Assembly: GCA_946894095.1 (NCBI GenBank)
Contig: OX335657.1
Coordinates: 13,082,001 to 13,146,000, forward strand
DNA: 64,000 bases
Reading direction: 5' to 3'
Source: Incurvaria masculella
Lineage: Eukaryota > Arthropoda > Insecta > Lepidoptera > Incurvariidae
Shown here piece after piece: positions 33,008 through 44,689 of this stretch (position 1 is the stretch's first letter; each line of letters starts with the position of its first letter). Made by a program: the position numbers and the translations under genes. A model generated the notes under the pieces. The model did no database searches. It saw nothing but the letters and a program-made list of their open reading frames with translations, and was not told the origin of the DNA.

Positions 33008-33040
33008 GACACCCTTGAGGGATGTGCCCTCAAGGGTGTC
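33008..33040. repeat. Perfect 14-bp hairpin
   Basis: GACACCCTTGAGGG, loop ATGTG, CCCTCAAGGGTGTC. No T-run follows on either strand. Confidence 0.7.
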
Positions 33041-33339
33041 ACAGGACATATTTTTGCATTTGCAGGCAAAACACATTTTACACACGATTTTTAAAAATAA
33101 TAAAATGTGCTTTCACTTACGCCCTAGTAAAGTTATTTTCGAATATGTAATTCTTCTTTTGCCAAATTCAGCAATCTAAAGCTGTCTTCAACCATAACAA
33201 GTTGCTTTCTAGGCGCGCACTCCCAACTCCATTAATTAGAATTAACTGCCTCGAAGGTTGCATATTATTACGTATTTAGGCCTCCATAATGCTTAAAAAT
33301 AACCGTTGAATCCGCCTTAAGACAAATCGCCGCCGTTAA

Positions 33340-33480
33340 GCTGCGCCTAAGGAAGATTAATGGCGCAAAGTTGCCCTTTCCAAGAAAAGGCCATCGTGCG
33401 GCTGAAAGGGTTATTTCAGCGTCTAATTAAAGAACTCAGACGCTCCGTCGAACCTGCGATACCTGAGTAGAAGATGTACA
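33340..33480. other. GC-rich, non-repetitive island
   Basis: Single-copy sequence with GCCGCCGTTAAGCTGCGCC. Candidate conserved non-coding DNA; no coding signal. Confidence 0.3.
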
Positions 33481-33512
33481 ATCCACGGACATTCTATTTC
33501 GTCTTTCTATAC

Positions 33513-33736
33513 GCAAACTAGGTGGTAGGGTTAAGCCCACCCGCGTTGGTACCACAGCATTTGATGAAACTGTGGTTGAAGCGGCAATGAAAAATTGACC
33601 GTATTTTCCAACCAGTTCAGTGCAGCCGTACTCATTAATAGAAGATACTGGTATCGCACCTAGTTCCCATGTGGTGTGTTAGGCTAATATCTGACGGTCA
33701 GTAAGGTATCAGCCATCCAGTTACATAAAAAAAAAT
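33513..33736 (+). mobile_element. SINE, body and tail
   Basis: AACTAGGTGGTAGGGTTAAG to CCATCCAGTTACATAAAA, with the head missing. Its tail abuts the next SINE, which runs the other way, so the two lie tail-to-tail. Confidence 0.8.
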
Positions 33737-34200
33737 TAACACGGCTACATTGAACTGGATGGAAAACAGTCAGTCAGTCAGTCAGTCAGCGTGTTTGCGT
33801 CCACTGCTGGACATACGCCTCTCCAATTTTCCTCCTCAGCGGTACGGAACCACTGCTTTCCGCCGACGCACTTGATGTCGTCGTCCCACCTGGTCCTCCC
33901 ACACTCCGTTTTCCTGTCCACGGCCGCCAGATGGAAAACAGTGGGCAATTGTTTTATTGCCGCTTCGACCACCTTTTCATCCAAAGCGATGGTACCAACC
34001 CGACCGGCCTTAACCCTACCTCCTAGTAGGGGAAAGAGACCTACAGTGTTACATGGATTCCGAACTATGGACAACAGTTTGAATGCACTTATCCAACTCG
34101 GAAAGAGTATTAAAGTGTTTCATGAACGGGGTGGGGATTTGAACCCAGACGTCTCGGATGGAAGGCAAGTCCACCCGCCCCTGAGTCATGAGCCATTCGA
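33737..34200 (-). mobile_element. SINE, tRNA-type head, split by a LINE insertion
   Basis: Body at 33737-33770 and 33930-34060, head at 34120-34195 with a perfect B box (GGTTCAAATCC on minus) and an A-box-like region around GGCTCATGACTCAGGGG. The gap is filled by a 159-bp RTE-type piece. Confidence 0.82.
33771..33929 (-). mobile_element. RTE-type LINE, 3' end, 5'-truncated insertion
   Basis: The insert is flanked by a perfect 13-bp target duplication GATGGAAAACAGT (33758-33770 and 33930-33942). On the minus strand it reads RTRWDDDIKCVGGKQW and then EENWRGV, the C-terminal end of RTE-clade reverse transcriptases (TRW.DD...GSRW). It finishes with the phrase CACTGCTGGAC-type 3' end and a (GACT)n tail of five units, as RTE elements end in short microsatellites. 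Only the last 50 or so codons are present. Confidence 0.85.
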
Positions 34201-34575
34201 AATGAAGTGACATTTAGAGCTTTTAGCGATTGAATAATGATCGCCAGTCTCAAGGGCTCCGTAAAGATAGCCACAAGGCCGGCTACGAAGTTGGAATCAA
34301 GTTCGTGGTTTGCTAGATCTCTTACTCAGCTCGAGGCCTCCGAACGGGACAAATTGGAGCTATTAGCAGTGTGATTGATCGCTATTAAAGGTGAAAAACG
34401 ATTCTTCCAAGTAACCTGAAACTCGAAGCGGGAAGTTGCTTTGATGTTTTCACTTTGAACGTGTATCTTTGATAATGTTCGCGTTTCGAATGGTAACGGC
34501 TTCAATGTGAGCAGACGTGCTTGGATCCAACACAATATGTGATGCATCAGAATAAAAAATACAGGGTGGTTCACA
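34201..34575. other. Spacer, no feature seen
   Basis: Nothing supported. Confidence 0.45.
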
Positions 34576-34576
34576 A

Positions 34577-34815
34577 CCTAGAGCAAATATTTTAATCATC
34601 AGATAGTACTTATCGGACCGATAGTAAAACATTAACATTTGTCAAAATACGGATAATCATTACCGAATAATTATATATTCTGTCACAATTTTCTGCCTGT
34701 ATTTTTACTATTAATATTATGGGTTTACTATAACGGATGAATAAGCATAGGCGTAAATAGATCCGTCGAATAGTTATCTGACTATTTATCAGACCATTGA
34801 AAAATCAGTCCTTCA
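34577..34815. mobile_element. MITE, family M, copy 3 (inverted)
   Basis: Reverse orientation to 29848; contains TATAACGGATGAATAAGCAT and ATTGAAAAATCAG at its end. The left end is eroded. Confidence 0.68.
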
Positions 34816-35068
34816 TAAGCTAAGCTTATTTGTAGCGTAAAAGATAAACATACATCTTTAGACCTAGAATTTATTAAGTTTAAGCTTACTAGCCAACATT
34901 TTCACTATAGTGCGAAAACACATTATAGGCGTAATTAGGCTTGGAATTGGCCTCTTTCTACTACTTTCCTTGCCTCTGTATCTGCTTGACTTTTTTTAAC
35001 ATAAATATTTTGATTTAGTTTAGTATGAATCTTAATATTTTTTATCTGAGATAGTAAAACAAATCAGA

Positions 35069-35345
35069 TTTTTTTTATGCAACCTGACATGGATGGCTAA
35101 TACCACACAACTACCGTTATGATATTAGCCCAATACACCACATTCCCCAAGAAATTAGGTGCCATGCCTGGACGTAAAACACGGACAAATTTTTCATTGC
35201 CGCTTCGACCATAGTTTCATCCAATGCGGTGGTACCAACCCGGGCGGGCTAAAACCCTACAACCTAGTGGGAAAAGGGGCCCTACAGTTTTAAATGGGTT
35301 CCGAACCATGGAACAGCTCGCATCCGTAACGAAAATGAAGCGCGA
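35069..35345 (-). mobile_element. SINE, tRNA-type family member without head
   Basis: Tail TTTTTTTATGCAACCTGACA, body with a deletion between CCATGCCTGGACG and AAAACACGGACAAAT, and ends in CAGCTCGCATCCGTAACG just before the CT-rich linker. Closest to 20746 and 24025. Confidence 0.8.
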
Positions 35346-35935
35346 AAACGAGAGAGCTACTTGAGAGTTTATCACATATTATTCCAAGATATCAATTCAT
35401 AACTATTTGAAGGGCTATGTTCAAAATTACTTTTCTTACTTACTCGTGACATTGTAACAAATTCGTAACAAATGTAATTTTTTTAGACAAGCCGCATTCA
35501 TCTCTCGTATCTCTGCTTTGTCCTATATTGGTAACAATTGTTAGTTCAGCCGATGTCATCCTTCTGAAATGTCTATAATTACTGTTCAATAACTGAATGA
35601 GGCCAAAACCTTCAAAGTTGGGATTATCTCCAATTTGTTATGTTATTGTTCTAGCTTAACATAAATTGTAGAGCAAGGTAACCGAACATTCTAGAACTTA
35701 TTCAAAGGCGTTCAGAACCGCCATAGTGTTACAATGCTACTATTTAATTAACGTGTATCTTATCTACCCACTTCGATATAGGTGGTAAGTTGATTAAAGG
35801 ATAGACCGGCCTTTTCAGAAACTACATCCGTTTGGTCATATGGTAGTGAGAAAAACAATATATTTCTGTATCCTGATATGTTTGTGTTGTCACGTTGAAA
35901 TCAACACTTATCAGCACTCATCGAAACACTTAAAA
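35346..35935. other. Spacer, no feature seen
   Basis: Nothing supported. Confidence 0.45.
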
Positions 35936-35937
35936 CT

Positions 35938-36080
35938 ATTAGTGGTATGGTCAATCCCGCCCGCGTTGATATCATCGCATTGGATGAAAATATGGCCTAG
36001 GCGACATAAACATTTGTCCGTATTTTTTTCCATCCAGTTTAATGTAGGCGTGTTCTTAAAGCGAAGGCCCGGCATAGCAT
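35938..36080 (+). mobile_element. SINE body fragment
   Basis: CGCCCGCGTTGATATCATCG to GCGAAGGCCCGGCATAGCA. Worn and lacking both ends. Confidence 0.62.
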
Positions 36081-36587
36081 ATAGGTAGTTCGATCTCGAT
36101 TGATTTAAGTTGAGGTCATGCACTGATCCAACCACGACATTGTGCCACGTACTAAGGAACGAAATTGATTCAATGTACCATATACCTACAAATATTCAAT
36201 AAAATGCTGTTTTGAAATCATATGTTTCGTTTGAATAAGATACATGTTACAATTAGGCAACAAAATTAATTTATTACTTGCTCTATGGCGTAACGGAACC
36301 GTTTCGATTCAAGGGCAAGATCCAAACGCAATAAAGCGGAATATAGTTGTCTCGTTCGCTCGCGAGCAAATCATGCGAACGACACCTCCGTGGACCAGAG
36401 ATGGCTATCTTGCACAGTACTATTTTTTTTTCTGGCTAATAGCAAGCGTGTTCCAGTATGGGGACGACGACGACGCGTGGCCAAAACATACTGTATTTGT
36501 GAAATGCATTCGTGGGCGTGCCTTGATCGCCTCAAATTAAATCAATCGAGAAATAATAAGGGAATACGGTGAGTTGGACTTATATCT

Positions 36588-36632
36588 TGATGGTGGTTGT
36601 TATATTATCCATCTATGTCCAGTTACATAAAT
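36588..36632 (+). mobile_element. SINE tail fragment
   Basis: ATCCATCTATGTCCAGTTAC then ATAAATAA: 3' terminal 45 bp of the SINE. Confidence 0.55.
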
Positions 36633-36739
36633 AATGTTTTTAATTATTCTCCTTACATATACATTCACTTACTGGGTTCATAGATCGTCTGTAATATATT
36701 CCTGCAGTTTATAGCAAAACAATTAGTAGTATACAACGA

Positions 36740-36900
36740 TACAACGAAATTGTCTGTATTTATTTATGCAGACTATATCGAAAATTTTCGTACAAACCAT
36801 CTCTATACCAAAAAAAATCCTTCAATTAACGTTTTGCTGCGTGAAAGAATGACAAACCTACAAACACACATTCGCATTTATAATATTAGCAGGGTAAGTA
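36740..36900 (-). mobile_element. Helitron-like element, 5' part
   Basis: On the minus strand it starts CCTGCTAATATTATAAATGC GAATGTGTG, the family 5' block, then TATAGAGATGGTTTGTACG. The 3' CTAG end is absent. Confidence 0.6.
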
Positions 36901-37420
36901 TCTGTTACCTGGGCCACTCTATACTATAGGGGACATCTCCCTTCTCGTAATAATTAGTTCGCCGCTTGCTGCCTCTATTGTTCCACAACTCTGTTGTTTT
37001 GTTTTGAGGAGGTCTGGGACATCTCTATTCACACTGATGTAGGTGTATCTTATCTTTGTATGAGTGTCATTAAACAAAGTTGCCGAGAAAGCTTACACGT
37101 GCATTATGAGTATATACAACATATGTCGATGATGCGAGTGCTTACGATGCTGATACAGAACAGAAAAATAAGTACCGCATATTGAATGAAACCGGTAACT
37201 TACCGAGAGTCCAAATCAGTATTTGCAAAATTAAATAAAATTAGTGTTGTATTCGTATTTTGGACATAAAACTATTGAATATCGGATTAATACTAATTGT
37301 TTCTAATCAGTAAATGTAAGCGTCACTGAATTTCAGGGTTACCATTCCAAATTCCCGTCATTTTCTCACAGCAAAAGGCTTTTTTCCAAAAAATCTTTCG
37401 AATTCAATGTTCAATTGTTT

Positions 37421-37708
37421 GGTTTCCGTACCCAAAGGGTGCCAAACGGAACCTTATTAATTACACTCCACTGTCCGTACGTCCGTTGCATCTCATGGAC
37501 CGTAATAGGTAGACAGCCGAAATGTTCGTGGAATGTGTGTTTGTGTTGCCACTATGATGACAAATATTAAACATAAAAAAAAAATCCGACGAATTGAGAA
37601 CCTCCTCCTTTTTTCGAAGTCGGTTAAAAACAAAACTTTGGGTTTTGGGTCAAGTCAAGTACGGAACCGTTCCCGTGCGAGTCCAACTCGCACTTGGCCG
37701 GTTTTTAA
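37421..37708 (-). mobile_element. GTCY MITE with a family D piece inside
   Basis: Right part GTTTCCGTACCCAAAGGG, shortened microsatellite GTCCGTACGTCCG, and left end GTGCGAGTCCAACTCGCAC TTGGCCGG. Inside, 37585-37627 is the terminal 43 bp of family D (CGACGAATTGAGAACCTCC, GAAGTCGGTT). Confidence 0.78.
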
Positions 37709-37899
37709 ATTAAAAGTATTAACCATTACGAAAGCAAATAATACCTTGCTAGTGTCAAACAAATGAATGCAAGTTATTTTTAAATTTCAAATATATGGTA
37801 TCACTGAATGCGATTATTATCACCCTTAAAATGTCAATTATAAATTTCTCATCGTCGTCTCATGAGTGTTATGTTTAATGTACAAATGTATGTTGGACG

Positions 37900-38110
37900 G
37901 AGTGCTAAGTTCCATCATAATATCGTTATTGCTCCTTTCACGGTGCAATTGCGGCAATAATTTTCAGCGCGAAGAGGGCTTTTAATCCTGAAACAATGGG
38001 AGCGCCGCGAAGATGTCTTCGCGGACCGGTGCAATGAAAACTTGGCAGCGGTGGCGACGAAACCCTGCGGTATGCTACGCAAGTGACGCCATTAATAATA
38101 TTTTATCGCA
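37900..38110. other. GC-rich, non-repetitive island
   Basis: Single-copy stretch with GGAGCGCCGCGAAGATG and GCGGTGGCGACGAAACCC. No coding signal recognised. Confidence 0.3.
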
Positions 38111-38324
38111 GCTAAAGAACGTTACTGAAGAATGAGGTAGACTAGCGGAATGGGCGTAGCCAGTAGAACGACCGTTATAAGATACTGCAGTACAGGTGCA
38201 ATAACCTAGGGATATAACTTTCTCAGAACCCCTCCAGGTTCCGAGAAAGCAATCGCTTGTCTTAAATCTGGAAATATCTACTAAGATTTAAGGTGATTCG
38301 AAAAGCTCGATAGTTTTCAAGGGA

Positions 38325-38510
38325 TCATGTTTCTGACTGGTGTCGGGCTGAATTATTTCATGGATAAAAAATAGTTTAAAGGGCTGGTCCAGGACAATGT
38401 ATCCATCTACCAAATTTAATCAAAATCTTTTGAGCGGATATGGCATAATTTAATGAGAAATAACAAAAACATTACCGTTTAGAACTTCGTAAACAGTTAG
38501 TGGCTATTTT
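38325..38510 (-). mobile_element. Helitron-like element, internal part
   Basis: Matches the copy ending at 50422 in reverse: CCAGGACAATGTATCCATC, ACCAAATTTAATCAAAATC and GTGTCGGGCTGAATTATTTC. The terminal CTAG is not preserved. Confidence 0.6.
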
Positions 38511-38639
38511 TCGAAAAACATTTAAAAGCATGTGCCGCGATCATACATAAAGTCTAATAACGCAGTATCTTATAAAACAAAGCAACTTACTCCATGAACA
38601 TCCCTTGCAGATTTATTATTAGTGTAGATAAATAAAAAA

Positions 38640-39375
38640 ATCCGAAAACATTATTCAACCGTTTAGAGTGGATGGGAGACCACAAGTATGCTACACGAAA
38701 TAGAGGCGTACTTCTGAAAATACCACAGCACCATGGTGCAGCGACTGAAGGTGGTTTTAAGCCTTTAAGGTTTGGAATGTACTCCCACCAACAATAAAAG
38801 ATTTGAAAAGTCAGGAAAGTTTTCGTCAAAAATTCAAAAAAAGATTGTTAGAGGCCCAAAAAAATTAAAAAAAAAGCCCCCTCCCCCGGTCCTTGCATAT
38901 AGAATTTTATGCGTGCATAAATTGAGACGGTCTATTTTATGTAAATGTTTGGTCATCTACTTGGTTAGATTTATTATTAATTGTTTTCTTTTACTAAGTC
39001 TGATTAGAGACGTGTTTTTTTTATGTATGTAGCGTTACTTTTACTTTTATTTTTACGTTTCTGGTGTTTTTTTGTGTAACTATGAGTTCTGTTTCTCAAT
39101 TAGTACTATTTTTCTTGTAGTTATATTATGAAGTGTTAAATGTAGAACACTTGTAATTTTTTTTTTCGTATTATTTCATTTGTTCATTACTATGTGTCCT
39201 TTCCCTGGTTACTCATATCACCACCCGGGCCCACCATAATATTAACGCTATAGACACATTCTATACCATATGCTGCGATGGGTCCATTTTGTCTACTGTT
39301 ATTTACTTTTCATCGTTACTATGTACTTAAGTTTAATGCAAAAAAGAGACAAATAAACGATTTTTCTTTCTTCTT
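38640..39375 (+). pseudogene. LINE 3' end: polymerase C-terminus plus 3' UTR
   Basis: One frame reads HKYATRNRGVLLKIPQHH and a second, shifted one (from about 38777) reads WNVLPPTIKDLKSQESF then FKKRLLEAQKN and a stop. This is the YxTRN...WN.LP...F...K ending of a CR1/jockey-type polymerase with one frameshift. About 500 bp of AT-rich 3' UTR follows, with AAATAAA at 39352 and a TTCTTTCTTC tail. Confidence 0.72.
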
Positions 39376-39920
39376 TCTATCATAATTGAATGCGTATAAT
39401 ACATTTCATGCCTGTGCTGCCAACCATTGACGAGTTCCCTATTCATGACCTAACCCTGAGTGCTATGACATCCCGCGAAATGCCTTATAAAATGTAACCA
39501 TGTCTACTGAAGTCGTCGCGTTATGACAAATGATTCTGAACGAAATGTGTGAAATCACCAAAAAGGTGTCTCTGAAAGGGGTAAACATCTTCCCTTAATT
39601 ATAAACCTATCGAAAGCAGAATTTCACATGTGCTCTGTTAATGGCCTGGTCGCACTTTTCATCAAAACGGTTACCGTATGGAAGCGTATGAAAAAGTATT
39701 TTCAATGCTAAAATAGTTTCAACATACCGAATGAAAAATGTGATAAAAATAGACTGAAATGAGCACTCGAAAATTAAAGTGTTATAAATTCCAATACAGA
39801 CACTTCTAGACAGACAGTCATGGAAGCGTTTGCAACAATCACGACACTCAGTGAACGAGGAAAAGCTTCTGAATACCATCGAGTTCATTTTTATTTTATC
39901 CGAGCGGAAGTTTATTGCAT
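39376..39920. other. Spacer, no feature seen
   Basis: The minus frame 39607-39888 is not recognised. Confidence 0.4.
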
Positions 39921-39924
39921 ATTC

Positions 39925-40020
39925 ATCGCACGGATAGCGGCAGACCGCGCCGCCGCCGCCGTCTGTGTCTAGTTCACGTGTGCAAAAGAGTGGTTGTTAT
40001 TGCGAAAACGGGAGCTGAAT
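39925..40020. other. Small CpG island with (GCC)n and an E-box
   Basis: GCGCCGCCGCCGCCGTCTG followed by TCACGTGTG (E-box CACGTG). No TATA box is visible. Possibly regulatory. Confidence 0.25.
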
Positions 40021-40796
40021 GAATTCCTTAATGTAATATCAGCAAATGGCTGAATAATGTGTTTACTCAGACTTTCCCTCTCGTGAGAAAAAACACCCAT
40101 TTTTGTGCATGTACCATATGTGGATACAAGTTGTTCTTGTGTGTATATTTCAGTGTGTAGCCTTAGTTCATTAATTATTTATGAATACATGAAGCCAGTA
40201 CCTCACATAGGAGGTGTTTGACGACGCCCATGGGCTTCCTAGCACAAAACGTTGTAAGAAATAAAAATATATAGGGCCTATTTTACCACGATTCCATAAA
40301 ATTTACATTAATTATCGTATATATTTACCCTGCAAAGTCCTTTAAAAGCAAAGTGCGTCCATATACCAGATATGCCAAAAATGTAGATTTATAAAAGAAG
40401 TTATTATTTTGACGGAAATTCATTGGCTATTAAAACTATGAATTGATGCTAAAATAGAGTCTCAAATGTACTTTTTTAAAATAAAAAAATTGGACTAATA
40501 TCGAACCGATTTACAGGGTACATACCTTTATGTGCTCGATAGGTAAAAAGAACTTTCTCGAGAGTTGGTAAAAAACGCCCGAAGCCTTTCGAAAATGCAT
40601 CTATTATATATAAAATTGTAAGTAATTAATTGCGACAAAAACATATTTATTTAGTTATGTCGTAAACATTACTATCCTAAAAAGTAAATGTAGGCATTAT
40701 AAATAAACATACTTGAATGATTTGGCTGCTTTCGGCATGAACAAAGGATATTGTATCCAACACATCTACAGCTACGTGGTACGCAACATTTCCTCC

Positions 40797-40905
40797 TCAC
40801 GTCGCCGCCCGCCCCGGCGTGCTACGCCGCCCGCCCCGGCGTGCTACGCCGCCCGCCCCGGCGTGCTACGCCGCCCGCCCCGGCGTGCCGTCGGCTACGC
40901 CGCCC
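40797..40905. repeat. 22-bp GC-rich tandem repeat, about 4.5 copies
   Basis: The unit CCCCGGCGTGCTACGCCGCC plus CG starts at 40812, 40834, 40856 and 40878. It is about 80 percent GC and contains the near-palindrome GGCGTGCTACGCC. Two forward frames stay open through it and are not regarded as genes. Confidence 0.9.
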
Positions 40906-41056
40906 AGAGAGACCAGCCTGCGGTGCCCGCCCAAAGCCCGTGATTAAAACCCTTGTCTTATTATGCTGCCTGTTTTCCGCGATAATTTAATAGTTTTCTT
41001 CGCGCAAAGGATTAGCGGTCGTTTGCGGAATTCCGGCTGAAACGCATTTTTGAGGA

Positions 41057-41091
41057 TATAAATAAAGGAGATGGCCAGCCGGAGCTCCAGT
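41057..41091 (+). promoter_or_regulatory. Candidate Pol II core promoter (TATA plus Inr)
   Basis: TATAAATA at 41057-41064 and CTCCAGTG with the initiator A at 41089, 32 bases from the first T, which is the standard arthropod spacing. It lies at the edge of a GC-rich stretch. No start codon with a long frame follows, so any first exon would be non-coding. Confidence 0.35.
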
Positions 41092-41099
41092 GACTTGTT

Positions 41100-42540
41100 T
41101 GGTGTAACAAAACAGTGTTCGAAACCATCGATAATTATTTTTAAAGTTTTTAATGTTCAAATATTTATTTTTTTATTATAACTCCGGTTTCGATCTAAGC
41201 AGACGTTGAACAATTAATTCCATGGTAAAAAATAGAGCCATCATTGGGTATTTCAACAATTTAAGATTATAATTATTTTCTTCCTGTCTTACTATTCTTC
41301 ATTTTTTTATGTATTAGGTACTACCCGCACTATTCTAATTAATTTCATAAATACATTCACTATATATTTTATCTATATTATGAATCAGTGCAGCGTCATC
41401 TATTGCATAATAGCAATATGCTGTCCTTTAATCGCAACTTTTCCATGACCGCATATTGTTTATTGCATAAATTCGAATTTGTAAATGTCGAAATCTAGGC
41501 ACAGCTGTCAAACGAACCAAAAGTAGGAATTTTGTGCCGAAATACCAACTTTTTTCCGCATGTTTTTCCGTAAGCACTCTTGAATGCACACAACACTGAA
41601 AATTCTGGAGGCAAAATAAGCACATTACCATATATATTTTTTTCTAAAATTGAAAAAGAAAATGGTCTCAGTTCACATACATTATTTCACTTGACTACGA
41701 TACAATTTATGGGAACTGCTTGAACTGACAATGCGTTCATTTTATCCTTATGACGGTGGGTGCACTAATATGAGCTATATTATCTAATAACAAACTGCAA
41801 TTGATTATGATATTTGAAAAAACTGGAATGCGATGTGAACCACTGACATCTGGATTAGGAAGCGACGCCTAGCGTGCTGCACTGAACAAGACTCAGGCTT
41901 ATTTTGTGCAAATAGTAATGACTTCAGTAAATGCACCTTTTCCACCAAGACTTTTGTATGCATTTGCTGACGTTTCTGATCAATTCGGATTCATCTTAAG
42001 TCAAAACAGTTTAACCATGTTAGTTTGATCCAATAACACTTAAATTTGTGACGATTTTCTAGCCCATACAAACTTTGCAATCTCCCTTAAACCTAAGCTT
42101 ATGCCGTGAAGATACAATTCCAACGGATTAATGATACCATCTCATTCTATTGTTTCTTGTCGTTTCGTTCGGTATTACTTAACGTTATCGCGCAACGATT
42201 GCTTTCTTTAATTAATTTTTAATTCAGAAGATAAGGAGAAATGTTTTCAGCCGACTCAGTATTTGTCTAACGTTTAAATGCCTGGTCGTAATTCTACGCG
42301 AGGGTTAACGTTTAATCCGACGAACTATACCGAACATTAAATAGAGCGCTAAAAGTTTGTTTTATTCACGGTCCGCCATTTAAACTTTTGTCATCGGTGA
42401 GGTTGCGTGATCTGGGCGTGGAAATATCGTAGCTGGGTGAATATGCTGTCTAATGCATTATAATATTGGCAGTGTAGTTTCCGTTAGACCTTTTAATGAT
42501 GATTTCGATGTTCGTTGAATGTTTAAAGTCATCAGGGATT
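41100..42540. other. AT-rich spacer, no gene supported
   Basis: No repeat or domain recognised. Confidence 0.4.
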
Positions 42541-42542
42541 GG

Positions 42543-42592
42543 TAATTTTAATTCTCACACATATATGATATTTGTGAGAATTAAATTATTAC
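42543..42592. repeat. Imperfect inverted repeat, 12-bp perfect core
   Basis: TTAATTCTCACA and TGTGAGAATTAA around a 12-base AT-rich loop. Confidence 0.6.
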
Positions 42593-42781
42593 ATGAAATT
42601 ATATTATGCAATTTGATACATTAGCATTCTTCCTTCGATTCTACTGCAGACATATATTTCTCCACACATGCTTCTCAGTTATATAAACATGCCATTTAAG
42701 AAACATATTATCGATCGAGTGTTCGAGCTCCACATACAACCCTCTACTCTATAGGTATTAAGGTCTATACCTATTTCAGTT

Positions 42782-43015
42782 AGGGCAGATTTATCAATAG
42801 TCTGATAATCCGCCAGATAACTATCCCACGGATGTATTTACGCCTCTGCTTATCCATATGTTATAGTGAGTCCATATTTGTATTGAGGCAGATTTTTCGA
42901 TCATCAGATAGTACTTAACGGACTGATAGTAAAAACAAATGTACATTTATCAAAAGACGGATAGTCATTACCGGAGAATTATATATTATGTCACAATTAT
43001 CTGCCTATAATTTTA
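42782..43015. mobile_element. MITE, family M, copy 4, head-to-head rearranged
   Basis: The first half (42786-42885) matches the left half of 29848, and the second half (42886-43015, starting GGCAGATTTTTCGATCATC) matches the right half of the inverted copy at 34577. The element is thus made of one left and one right half meeting at a changed centre. Confidence 0.6.
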
Positions 43016-43083
43016 AAAAAATATAATATTTTTTAAATCTTTAATTAAGATTATTAAGAAAAAATAAACATTTATTTTCACTG

Positions 43084-43372
43084 ACTTCGCTTAGCAGAAC
43101 AAACCAGAGGTCTGGGTTCGCTCATGAGCCACTTGTTTCAGTGCATTACGTCACGAATGCGATCTGTTGCATAGTTCTGGATCCACTTAAAACCATTGGT
43201 ACCATCGCATTGAATGAAAAGATGGTCGACACGGCAATGAAAGTTTGCTGTTTTTGCCACCTAGTTCAATGTAGCCGCGATAATAAAGAGAAGGTCCTAG
43301 CATGGCACCTAATTCCTTCGAGAATGTGTTGAACTAATATCGAGACTGTGGTATTAGCCATTCATTGGAGTT
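43084..43372 (+). mobile_element. SINE, worn tRNA-type head, body and near-tail
   Basis: AGAGGTCTGGGTTCGCTCA (decayed B box), CATTACGTCACGAATGCGA, then GGTACCATCGCATTGAATG and GTGGTATTAGCCATTCATTG. About 110 bp of the body is deleted. Confidence 0.72.
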
Positions 43373-43566
43373 CTTCGTTTTTTTATTAGTCTTCTAGCCA
43401 AGTCTGGTGGCTCTAAATATCCAAACAATTTCATTAACTATTCTTGCAGAGGTGGTTGTTTAACAATTTTCAAGAACAACAAAATTCAAATTAGAGCATT
43501 ACATTGTGAGGCAGAGTATATTTTTAGTATCCGATTTTTTTTTTTGCTTTTTACTGAATACTCTAC

Positions 43567-43955
43567 TTAAGGTGGGCCTTCCCGCTACACTCCCCATACA
43601 AACGTGGAAAGAAAATCATGCGCATATTTCAATGATAGATCCAAAAATATACTCAAAACAGCTTTATGGATTTGTTTCTAAGTTATAAAGGCCGTAAGTT
43701 CGAAGTTTTCGTGCGTTTTATGCAATAACTTTGGAGGTGGATTATTCAAAGATAAAATAAAAACATCTTAAAAATATTAGTTATCAGACCTGAAACAAGC
43801 TTCATGAAAATTTATAATCAATTTGGTATTTGTTGATTTTTTTATCACAGCGGTCGTGATTTACTTTTAACTACAAGTCGTTAAGTAATTAAAATTAGCG
43901 TAAATCTTACCAAATCAAACACTATGCATTGTCGGCTTTGTGGACGTGGTTTCAC
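43567..43955. mobile_element. TTAA-target MITE, family E, copy 4, truncated
   Basis: Starts TTAAGGTGGGCCTTCCCGC and follows copy 1 to CATTGTCGGCTTTGTGGACG, then leaves it. The right end is missing. Confidence 0.8.
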
Positions 43956-44455
43956 TAATATCTTTCGTTGTTCGAGTTAGCGCCGAAATTGCGTTGTTTT
44001 CTCAAAATTCTTTACGCAAAGCAAAACAGTCCGTATCTTCTGCAAAAATAATAATACTGTTGCCAGAAAGGGCCGGTCCGTTCTCGTGAAGCGGCTCACA
44101 AATTCCGGGAGCCACGGGCTGACGATTACTTTTTGAATTTATTATATTTCGCGTCCCGTCACGCTCGCTGCGGTGGCCAAGGTCAAAACCTGAAAATGTA
44201 CGCAGAAAGGATCACGTACAGTCGCCAAAATTATTTTTAATTCAGTATACACAGGGTAACGGCCGGTACATTAAATTTGGGAAATGCTTATGGGGATTAA
44301 AAAAAAACAAAAAAGTTTTTGCTGAATATCCTCGGAATGAAAAGTTAGACTTTCCATGCAAACTTATTCAATAATTTAGTGTAAAAATAATCGAATGTTC
44401 CGTTAGAACGTAGGAACGTTGTATGTACTAATACCTAATAATAAAAAAAAATTAA
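43956..44455. other. Spacer, no feature seen
   Basis: Nothing supported. Confidence 0.45.
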
Positions 44456-44457
44456 AA

Positions 44458-44530
44458 ACATGATATTAGCCTGACACGCCCCGCAGGATGTAGGTTCTAT
44501 GCCAAGACATTCCTTATCCACGGTTAAAAC
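44458..44530 (-). mobile_element. SINE fragment
   Basis: ATGATATTAGCCTGACACG and CTATGCCAAGACATTCCTTA match the tail-proximal body. Confidence 0.55.
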
Positions 44531-44689
44531 GTCTCGTCAAATTACACTAGACGAAAACTTAAATTTCAAAAATGTATATCTCGGTAACCATACACTTTTT
44601 TGTCTCGGAAAACATGATGATAACGCTGGCGAAATTAATGTACTGGCTGTTACGACACCCTGTATTTTTTTTTCGTATGATAAAGCGAC

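Noticed and set aside
36244..36540. 98-aa forward frame with an acidic GDDDDAW patch
   Set aside because: No homology recognised, no splice or promoter context, and a neighbouring overlapping frame is just as open.
40713..40990. Two overlapping 76-79 aa frames rich in Arg/Pro/Ala
   Set aside because: They are translations of the 22-bp GC array in two frames; a simple repeat explains them.
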